Below the pieces are notes generated by a model. The model was not told the DNA's origin. It saw only the letters and a list, made by a program, of their open reading frames with translations, and searched no databases. Below are positions 55,846 to 64,000 of a DNA stretch of 64,000 bases, piece by piece. Source of the DNA: Ananas comosus (Eukaryota; Streptophyta; Magnoliopsida; Poales; Bromeliaceae); the NCBI RefSeq assembly GCF_001540865.1, contig NC_033635.1, positions 9,861,565-9,925,564 on the forward strand, written 5' to 3'. Position numbers and translations under genes: made by a program. Position 1 is the stretch's first letter; each line of letters starts with the position of its first letter.

Positions 55846-57212
55846 TTTAAATTATTACGTAACGCATCTTTTCGGTGGTTGAGGGGTCTTGGCAAGTTAA
55901 TGTACGGGCCAGTACGAAAAGAGAGCTCAAGAGAAAAAGTATTATATATTGGCATGTAGGCGAAAGGGAAACATATAAATAAAAAGATTATAAAGAAAAA
56001 TATCAACTTGGATGATATATAAATTTTGAGAGAGAGAAAGTAGAGTTATTATAATTTCGAAAATATTTTTGTTGATTGATATTATGGGCCTGTTTAAATG
56101 CATAGTATCTGACTCAGTATACTTCATATATTTACTCAAGTTTTAATAGAAGTAAATTGATTTTAAAAAGACATGGTATATTCATTCAAGTTGAGTTCTC
56201 AGAATATAATATAGGGCTTTTTTTGCAAATAGCCTCCTTACAAAAAATTTTTTTAAATTTGGCCCTGTCAAAAATTTATTTGCAAAAATGGCCCTGGCCC
56301 CGCCACGCAAGCGCCACGTCAGCGCCACGCGGGCGGGGCTGGGACAGATGGTTAAGTTGAACACGGTGAACCATTCACCGTGTTCAATACAAAATAGCTA
56401 TTTGTATTGGACACGGTGAACCATTTACCGTGTCCAATACAAATAATTAGACACGGTGAATGGTTCACCGTGCCTAATACAAATACCTCCAACTTAGCTA
56501 TTATTGGGGTATTTGTATTGGACACGGTGAACCATTCGCCGTGTCCAATACAAAAATCTCGTATTGAACACGGTGAATGGTTCACCGTGTTCAACTTAAA
56601 CATTTGGACCCGCCCTGCCCGCGTGGCGCTAACGTGGCGCTGGCGTGGCAGGGGTAGGGCCATTTTTGCAAATAATTTTTGGACGGGGCTATTTTTGTAA
56701 ATAAAATTTGTCAGGGGGCTATTTGCAAAAAAAAGCCCTATAATATATTACTTTTTAATTGAACTACATTATCCTATCTATATCTATATAAAATCGCACA
56801 AAAGATAGGGGACAAAAAAAAAAAAAACTTCAGAGTAAATACATGAAGTATTACCGAGTAACATACTAGGACATCTAAACAGGCCCATAATATCAATCAA
56901 CAAAAATATTTTCGAAATTCATAATAACTCTACGGTAGCAATAGCAAAAGTTAGAATATATCATCCAAGTTGCATATATTTTGAATTTCTTAATTAGGAA
57001 CTTAGGTTGGGACATAGCTAGATTATTTCCCTTTCGCATACATACAAATATATATATACTATATATATAGAGATATATATACATACTGGCCCATACATAT
57101 AACTTGCCAAGACCCCTCAACCACCGAAAAGATGCGTTACGTAATAATTTAAAAGGACAAACTTCAAAATCCCCCCTGGTGCTTGTAAATTTTTTTCACT
57201 TTAGTACCATGT
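55790..57212. repeat. 1.4-kb inverted duplication with nested palindromic core
   Basis: The arm 55790-56145 is the diverged inverse of 56835-57212. Matching pieces include TATTACGTAACGCATCTTTT, CGGTGGTTGAGGGGTCTTGG, CAACTTGGATGATATAT, TTTCGAAAATATTTTTGTTG and ATGGGCCTGTTTA. The right arm even contains the end of a foldback element copy (57154-57212). The GGGCCTGTTTA parts may be Harbinger-type termini. The spacer holds the element at 56213-56739. Confidence 0.75.
56213..56739. mobile_element. Foldback element with five ACACGGTGAA palindromes
   Basis: Starts AGGGCTTTTTTTGCAAATAG and ends CTATTTGCAAAAAAAAGCCCT, with ATAATAT on both sides. The inner arms are GC-rich (GCCACGTCAGCGCCACGC and inverse). 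The centre has five palindromes with core ACACGGTGAA, a CCA or TGG loop, then TTCACCGTGT (about 56357-56387, 56401-56443, 56448-56477, 56514-56551, 56561-56595). Frames on both strands over it (56352-56700) are translations of these repeats. Confidence 0.8.
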
Positions 57213-57395
57213 GGATTAAAAGATGTGCGGTTAGGATGATGTGAGCCCCCTAGGATTGAATGGGTGGTTGGTTGAATAGTATAATCTAACGTAATCTAAC
57301 GGTTGAAAATGATCCGAGGAGTAGATCTAACGGTAAAAAACTTACAAGCACCAAGTGCTTGGTACTTTTACAAGCACCATAGCTAGACTATATAT
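57213..57395. repeat. GTGCGGTTAGGATGATGTG-family MITE fragment
   Basis: Contains TGTGCGGTTAGGATGATGTG and a subterminal ACCAAGTGCTTGGT palindrome (about 57350-57363). Followed by TA microsatellites to about 57446. Confidence 0.65.
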
Positions 57396-57979
57396 ATATA
57401 TATATATATGATATATATATTAATATTATATATATATATATATATATTGAAAAAAAAGGACCGATTTTATGGCTTCAAAAAAGTTATATATATATTAAAT
57501 ACTTTTAAAACTAAGTAATTTAGTTCCAAGGCCCTTAATGCTCTTTATTAGCTTTGTTTAAGGTCTAATTACATTCATTTGCTAGATCAATTGGTAAGAA
57601 TGGAAGAAACACGGTAAAAACTTGTGTTTTTGTTCTTTTCAAGTAATTGATCGAATCGGGTTGGGCCGATAATGGGCTTGATTTGGCCCATCTAGAACTT
57701 CGGGCCGAGTCCAACTTGGCGCAGGCAGCGAAATATGTTAGAGTAATTTTTGGGTTATGAAATGTATGGAGACTAGGGATGTCAACGAATACGGATTATC
57801 CAAAATTTTATCTGAACTCGAATCTAAACCGAACGGAAATATCTGATGTTAAATGGATATAGTTTCGAATAAGAACATAAAAGACGAAAGCCGAATGGAT
57901 TTAGATTCGAGTATGAATTTTGTCCGTACCCGGTCCTAATCCGAACTAGATCCGAACTCAAATTGATTTTACATTACAT

Positions 57980-58075
<96 letters not shown>

Positions 58076-58107
58076 TTGTGAAGAAGAAATGCATCTAATG
58101 TTCTTTN
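57396..58107. other. Non-coding stretch with a truncated hAT end and a CT/TA microsatellite
   Basis: TAGGGATGTCAACG at 57774 is the left terminus of the hAT family of 3274-3733; the right end is missing. (CT)n about 57984-58026 is followed by (TA)n to about 58067. The N is at 58107. Confidence 0.6.
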
Positions 58108-58217
58108 CTTTTAAATAATTTATTATTTTTAATATTCTTGAAGCAGCCTATATATGAGCATCTATGCTATTATAGAAAGTGTTTGGAGGAAAAAAAAAAA
58201 AAAAAAAAAAAAAAAAG
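58108..58217. repeat. Duplicated 89-bp segment ending in poly(A), copy 1
   Basis: 58108-58196 is identical to about 61952-62040 (start CTTTTAAATAATTTATTATT, end AAGTGTTTGGAGG). Both are followed by A-runs. Copy 1 starts exactly after the N. It is either a retroposed sequence with poly(A) or an assembly overlap. Confidence 0.75.
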
Positions 58218-60028
58218 AAAACCACTGAATCCAACAAAATTCTTCATGGATTTTCATAGCTAAACGTTTTAGGGAGTGTTTGGTTCCTTAAAAAATATTC
58301 CAGAAAATAATTTTTTCGTTAGAAAAGTACTTTTAGTTCTTTTATTTGTTTCTAGAAAGAGTAGTTTTTTTAAAAAAGTAATTTTTCACACTCTATAAAA
58401 AAGAACTTTTCATTTTTAAATTTTTATCTGGAAAATAAAAGCTATGGAAAAGATGTTTTTCATGAAAAACTGTTTTGGTTCTGAAAGCTAGTTTTCTATG
58501 ATTTTCCAAAGAAAAAACCAAATAGCCCCTTATTTTTTGAAAAAAAAAATTCTTTAAGAAAATGCTATCAAATATTTATATATGGTAATAAAAAAAGGTT
58601 AAAATATATAGTATGTGATTGTTATCATTTGGATTCTATTATGGCAGTTAAGTTGTCCAAGATATTACAAGGTCTACAATATTGTCATTTTTCATTAAAT
58701 GACCAAAGTTTTTTTTTGGCTAAAATACAGATAGCCCCTCTCAATATATGCATGTTTCACTTCCCTCCCAAAATATAAAAAATATGTACTTAACCACCCT
58801 AGAAGTCAGCGAGAAATGTGAAGTACTAACAACATAAGTTAATTTTTAGAGAGAGAGTAAGTGCAAGCTTTGTTATTCAATGGATTAAATGTAATATGTA
58901 ACATATTGAAGCGATACATTTTAGCTTTTTTTCGTTTGATGGAAATAAAGTCAGCGAGAAATGTGAAGCAAATAGGCTACAAACTTAGAAACTCGGATAC
59001 GAACCATCAAGCTTTTAGGAGTTGATTGATTTTTCAGAACAATGTGAAACAAAGTTTTTCAAGTTCTAATTGTTCCCGTGTTTGATTTTAAGGAAAACAA
59101 GTAATTTTAAAAATCTTTTTTCCCATATTTCATAAAAAAAAACTAATACTCATTTTTCGAATTTTATTTTAGGAAAAGAAAAACAACTAATTTTTCATAA
59201 AATATGAAAAAAAAAAAAAGGTTTTTCATAAAAGTTCATTTTTTTAGAATTAAATGGATGAAAAACTGAAAAAAAAAAATTAAAAATATATTTTTTTAAT
59301 TTTTCGATGAATCAAACATCACAGTATCAGTATCAACGTGAATACCGGTTTCAAGTTTCAACACACTACACATAAATGCAGAGGTACACTTTTTTGCCTT
59401 TTTTTTTTTTTTTTTTCCAACNTTTTTCATTTCAATGGATTAAGTGTAATATGTAACATATTGAAGCGATACGTTTTAGCCATTCACCAAAAGAAACAAC
59501 TATTAGAAACATCTTATCTAATCTTGCCAATTTAGGATAGAACATGTTAGACCTTAACTAAATTATAATGCATTTTTAAATTGATGAATGAAGTTTAAAG
59601 GTTTTTATTTCATGACATATTCTCATGTTTCTTTAGTCAGAATTTAATGATTTATGCCAAAACAAGTATAGAACATTAATTGAATCAAATAATAGAATAT
59701 TTAGATTGCAAAAATACACCACAAAATAGCTAAAAATACTGTTGAAATCATCTGATAGGAATATAATTAAATCAAATTTAGTATAGGGTTAAGCAATAAA
59801 ATTCAAAAATTTAGAAGTTCAAATTTTTGTCTCAAAATGTACTATAGTTCGATCTAGTAGATTTAATCCATAATTTTTTACATATCTTATCAATTTTCCG
59901 AATTTCAATCAATTATTCGCTGCATGATTCCCTTTCTTCGGTGTTTATATGAATTTAATTACAACATTAATTGTACACTGTGTGTTCAAAAAGTTGTGAG
60001 AAGTGACAAAATAGATTACAAAACTACA
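58218..60028. other. Non-coding stretch with MITE-like zones
   Basis: 58269-58530 starts GTGTTTGGTTCCTTAAAAAA and ends AAAAAACCAAATAGCCCC, inverted ends. 58877-58925 recurs at about 59432-59480 (GGATTAAATGTAATATGTAA). 59020-59320 is another A/T-run MITE relic. No gene. Confidence 0.45.
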
Positions 60029-60613
60029 TGCGAGGCTTCAATATTTGGAATAGTCCTATATACAAAGTATTACAAGACTAAAATCTCTTAAAGCCAGGCT
60101 ATAACATTTTGGACGGTAGCTAGACCGAAAAGGTTAAAAGAGTTAAGCATACTTGGGCTAAAGCACTCCTAAAATGAGTGACCCCCTGCGATGTGGGGCG
60201 TCACAGTTGGCATCGACGCTAATTACCAATCGCAAGTGTAAGATGAGTCTCAATTAATGCAGAATTATTCAGCAGATATAACGAGACTCTCTATGACTGT
60301 TGTGGGTGGAACGTGGCTGGCTACCCACAAGATTGGGTAAAGCTAGTGAGACTAATCTTAAATCGCTCGATACTTGCGAGTGTGTCTAAGTCTGAAAAAA
60401 AAAACGTCCGGCTTAAAGAGAGAGAATGTGAAACCCTAGTATTTGGAACAAATCTATATATATATATAAAATATAATATGACTAAAACCTCTTAAAATCA
60501 AACTATAGCATTTTGGGTAGTGCCTAGATCCAAGAGGTTAAAAGAGTTAAAGCTGCTAGGACTAGAGTAATCCTAGTATGGGTGATCCCTTGCAAAATGG
60601 GGCGTCGTGATAT
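60029..60613 (+). mobile_element. Near-complete Cassandra-type TRIM element
   Basis: The 5' LTR (60029-60205) starts TGCGAGGCTT and ends GGGGCGTCACA. Directly after it, TTGGCATCGACGC resembles the primer-binding site TGGTATCAGAGC for initiator tRNA-Met. The internal part is 60206-60427. The 3' LTR (60428-60613) starts TGTGAAACCC and ends GGGGCGTCGTGA. Both LTRs carry the 5S-derived core (GAGTTAAGCATACTTGGGCT; GAGTTAAAGCTGCTAGGACT). No protein, as expected for this family, and no clear target-site duplication. Confidence 0.85.
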
Positions 60614-61951
60614 ATTATAATATTTTTGTACTGAAAAATATTTATTAGTATTTCTATCGCCAATATACCTGAGAAAAGTTTAAAATACTATTGACGTAGT
60701 ATAATAATACAAATAGATCAAATATATTATAATGTTTGGTACTAAAATAAAAAATTAAAAGTTTAAATGAACGTATCAAAAGATACTATAGTATGATCCA
60801 TGCTTTTTTACATTTGTAAGCAACTTTCTGAACTTATTTTGGTGGTTGGTTGTGTGGTTATTTTTTTTCAGTGCTTACGTGTCTTTACCGTTTTATTCTT
60901 CTACATATTTAAGTAGTTGAGAATAACGACAAAATTAATTTATGAAATTACATAATAATCCTCCACCAATTTCTATTTCTAAATTTCTCATTTTTGTCAA
61001 CTTTTACATTTTTTTCCTTTCCTTATTATTTTGTATTTTTCAAATGATAGCAAAAAGCTAAAAAAAGAAAATTAAGTAACATTATTTTGTTAAAGGAGAA
61101 ACAACTCATTAGCGGCATAATATTTTGTTGTTAAATCTAGTACTTAAATAGATTTAGAATAATTCTCTTCTAAATATGATAATTTTTAATGGAAGGATAT
61201 TTTGGTCATTTCACTCATTAAAGGGCTTCTGCGGTCTAACATGGGACTAGAAGCATCCAAATACATCGATGATATCGCCCATCTACACGCTTGACGCTTG
61301 TCTACCATGTATAGGCTCTCAACTTCTACAAAAACCTTGTAGGTGCATCAAACATCACCAACCACACCACTCTTTAGAAGAAATGTTATACCCATTTTCG
61401 AGAGCAAATGGGAGTAAAAATCAAAAGATTTGTAAAAAATGACGGAGTAATGTGTCTTCCACACTGTCCAAAGAAAATAATTTTTTCCGTCGAGATTCTA
61501 CTTCCATCTATTTTTAGGGGCGGATAAGGGGAAAAGCCTTCCATGGGAAGCTCGGCAACGATGACTCGTTAAGAAGCACTGATCCATCACTATATATCAT
61601 TTTTATATCTATCCGAAGGTTATAATTCTTCTCTTTAGGGATTAATTTTTTTTTTTAGATTTTAGCATTAAAAAACACCTGATAAATTATTTGATGGAAA
61701 CAAAACTAACATGTAACAGCAGACCAGAGATTTAGCATTGAGGTGTCGTTGGAAAGATCTCCACTAAAGTTTTATCCAGGGTAAAGTAGTGTTACTACTA
61801 CTCTGTCTTTCTCTTTCTCTCTCTCTCTGCATTGCGGCATTGGCACGGTTCAATCCCACCATCTTGCTGGAAAACGATCAGTCTGATGGTCCGATTGAGC
61901 CGCGCCAATATCGTATGTCAGAATTCATCTTCATCATGTATGTTTAAATAT
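60614..61951. other. Non-coding stretch
   Basis: No gene, RNA or bounded repeat recognised; short CT tract near 61805-61828. Confidence 0.5.
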
Positions 61952-62053
61952 CTTTTAAATAATTTATTATTTTTAATATTCTTGAAGCAGCCTATATATG
62001 AGCATCTATGCTATTATAGAAAGTGTTTGGAGGAAAAAAAAAAAAACAAAAGG
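61952..62053. repeat. Duplicated 89-bp segment ending in poly(A), copy 2
   Basis: Matches 58108-58196, here with normal left flank (ATGTTTAAATAT) and a shorter A-run followed by CAAAAGGGGG. Confidence 0.75.
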
Positions 62054-62739
62054 GGGAAGAATCTGATCATCTATTTTTAGAATGTCGTTAGATTTTAACC
62101 GTTCATTTTATAACTGTTTGATAAACTTTATTACGATTTTGGATAATTATGAAATATAATTTTTAAAAGTTTCAAATACTTTAGATCACATATTAATGGA
62201 GTGGATCGTCGAATCGGAAGCTCCATCATCGAAAGTGAATTAATTCAGCCGATTTTGAATTGTATCGAAGGAGAGCCTCTCAATTATTGCTCATTCTGAA
62301 ATAGCCCTAAAATTGCTTGTTTTTTTATTGTTATTTCTAACAAATTAACCAAAAGTTAAGAGGGAGTTAATAAGAAATAAAGTTGAGGGTGCTATTTGAG
62401 AATGGAATGTACTTAAGAGGGTCTTCATCCATTTTCACCACAAAAGAATCAAATTATTTTTATATGTATTTTCCCAAATTTCAAGCTCCATTGTCAATTA
62501 ATCTACTTACCTTTTCTAATAGGAAATTGCTTTTAATTGGTCCTCCAATACTTCTTTATGAGCCATTATTGTGTTTGGCTACCTCATGCCTTATTTTTTT
62601 TGTTTTTTCTTTTATTTTTTTATTTTTTTATCTTTTTTTCTGTATACCCATTAATCTAAAATTTGCTTTCTGAATAATTATTTATTAACTTTAAGTTGTA
62701 ATAACAAAGCCCTAAATTCAAGTAAATATAAAATCTTAA
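62054..62739. other. MITE end fragment (62063-62250) and non-coding remainder
   Basis: 62063-62250 is matched in the same orientation by about 63750-63940 (CATCTATTTTTAGAA, GTTAGATTTT, GGAGTGGATCGTCGA or GAGTGGATCGTCGATTCG, AGCGAATTAATTCAG). The plus frame at 62383-62673 has hydrophobic runs but no recognisable family. Confidence 0.45.
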
Positions 62740-63285
62740 AAGGAGCTAGGCTGGTATACTATCGGTAGCACGGAGGCCTCCGTGCTACCAAGTTATTTTC
62801 AATGATGTCACTTCTAAATCGCTGATCGGTTCCGTTAGACTTGATCTACACTATTAAAAGTATTTGAAAACTAAATTTCATAATTTTTTGGTATCATTTA
62901 CCTATCAAAGGAGTAGTCTAAAAATGAACGGCTGAAAATAAAAATCTCATAAAAAATGATGATAAAAGACTTAAATTTAAGATCAGAGGTACTGATCTTA
63001 CTCTAAATAGTAAAAAAAAATATCTATAAAAATTTTATCTGATTTGGATTGTTTTACACCGTTAAATTAACAAATGCATCACATCTACTATTAAAATTGT
63101 CATTTTTGAGATATTTTGATCACTAGCCAAATGATGTCGAAAAATTCTGAAATTTAGTTTTCAAATATTTTTAACAGTGTAGATCAAGTCTAATAGAACC
63201 AATCGTCGATTTGGAAACGGCATCATTGAAAATAACTTAGTAGCACGGAGGCCTCCGTGCTACCGACAGTATACCAGCATAGCTC
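62740..63285. mobile_element. MULE-like MITE with palindromic termini and exact 9-bp target-site duplication
   Basis: Flanked by AAATCTTAA at 62731-62739 and 63286-63294. The ends are long inverted repeats: GAGCTAGGCTGGTATACT at the left against AGTATACCAGCATAGCTC at the right. Inside each end lies a perfect palindrome (62764-62789, core GCACGGAGGCCTCCGTGC, and 63240-63263). A 9-bp duplication indicates Mutator-type transposition. No protein. Confidence 0.85.
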
Positions 63286-64000
63286 AAATCTTAAGTATGC
63301 ATATTGACATTATGGTCAGAATTGAGTACCTCAACATTAAACTATTATTAGTGGTTTATTTTGTTGACTACTTTATGCACCGCCGCTATAAATTGCATGT
63401 ATGATTCAGTTAAAACTCTTATATTATATTTACAGAGTCCGGCTATGATACTCTTATGAGTACGATCGTTTTCGTATTCATAAGTTATTTTCGATGATCG
63501 AGCTTTCGAGTTGACGATCCATACCATTAACGTTATTTAAAATATTTAAAATTTTTAAAAATTAAATTTTATAATTTTTTGACATTATTTATCTTATGAT
63601 CAAAAGATCTCAAAATTGATAATTTTTAATAGCCGGTATGGGATAGTTGCTAGTTTAACAATGTAAAAGAATCAGAATTGATTGAATTTTTGATAAAAAA
63701 TTTTATTTATTATCTAAATAAAGATCAATAACTCTGATCTTAAATTGAAGGATCCGACCATCTATTTTTAGAACATCGTTAGATTTTGACTGTTCATTTT
63801 ATGCCCGTTTGATGGACTTTATTATGATTTCGGAAAATTATGAAATTTATTTTTTAGAAGTTTCAAATACTTTAGATCGCATTTAATCGAGTGGATCGTC
63901 GATTCGAAAGCTCCATCATCAAAAGCGAATTAATTCAGTTTAGTTCAGTTTGGCAATCAATTTTTAAATTTTCTATTTTTCTTAGGAATTAATTTATAAT
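63286..64000. other. Short non-coding stretch, then a TCATCGAAAATAA-family MITE from about 63436
   Basis: GAGTCCGGCTATGATACTC, TATTTTCGATGATCGAGC and a right part AGCTCCATCATCAAAAGCG near 63910 define the MITE, probably composite with the piece shared with 62063-62250. Confidence 0.5.

Noticed and set aside
56352..56700. Overlapping ORFs on both strands with repeated HGEWFTVSNTN-like units (repeat protein)
   Set aside because: They are translations of the ACACGGTGAA palindromes, open on both strands because of their symmetry.
62383..62673. Hydrophobic 96-codon ORF as a membrane protein
   Set aside because: T-rich sequence gives Phe/Leu runs by composition; no start context, neighbours or family support.
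1..64000. CRISPR arrays, bacterial operons, tRNA genes
   Set aside because: No spacer-repeat arrays or cloverleaf-compatible sequences were noticed, and the content is that of a plant nuclear genome.

Overview
The window looks like a non-genic, transposon-rich stretch of a flowering-plant nuclear genome. It is AT-rich and full of MITEs, CACTA, hAT and MULE-type elements, long solo LTRs and Cassandra-type TRIM elements carrying 5S rRNA sequence. Cassandra restricts the source to vascular plants. A monocot such as a bromeliad is possible, but nothing here proves it. Single N characters at 4753, 10354, 11297, 14791, 43980, 53052, 55024, 58107 and 59422 mark unresolved joins.

One intact gene is visible in normal orientation: an R2R3-MYB transcription factor on the minus strand (22084-31271). 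It has three exons of 133, 130 and 577 nt and encodes 279 residues. Intron 1 is 2.7 kb and intron 2 is 5.6 kb, and both are packed with nested transposons. Two ACCAACC motifs and a TATA box lie upstream.

The most striking observation is that 4754-8472 is written backwards without being complemented. Reversed as a plain string, it becomes a near-identical second copy of 9934-12330 (CACTA element, long LTR, flank, foldback element). It then reads continuously into 8473. Read this way it also holds a complete 105-codon ORF for a ubiquitin-like-domain protein (8023-8340), with a 5' leader, that normal six-frame translation cannot show. No DNA process gives reversal without complement, so this is most likely a data or assembly error. 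The two copies (4466-8543 and 8544-12426) look like two haplotypes placed in tandem.

Layout: 1-4465 repeats, a PIF/Harbinger-like relict with a Myb/SANT-like fragment and an 8-bp-TSD hAT element; 4466-12426 the mirrored and normal copies of one locus; 12427-22083 MITEs, two hAT elements and a Cassandra element; 22084-31530 the MYB gene and promoter; 31531-45369 MITE/CACTA nests, including a Pack-MULE-like element; 45370-50548 two long LTRs; 50549-57400 Cassandra, copia and foldback fragments and a 1.4-kb nested palindrome; 57401-64000 a Cassandra element, a 9-bp-TSD MULE-like MITE and fragments.

The best candidate for something undescribed is shared by three related long LTRs. Each carries paired perfect palindromes about 20 bp apart, ending 66-70 bp upstream of a TATA-like box. 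The palindrome sequence differs in each (TGTACCGGTACA, GGACCGGTCC, TTTCGGGCGCCCGAAA), so the architecture is conserved while the motif is swapped.
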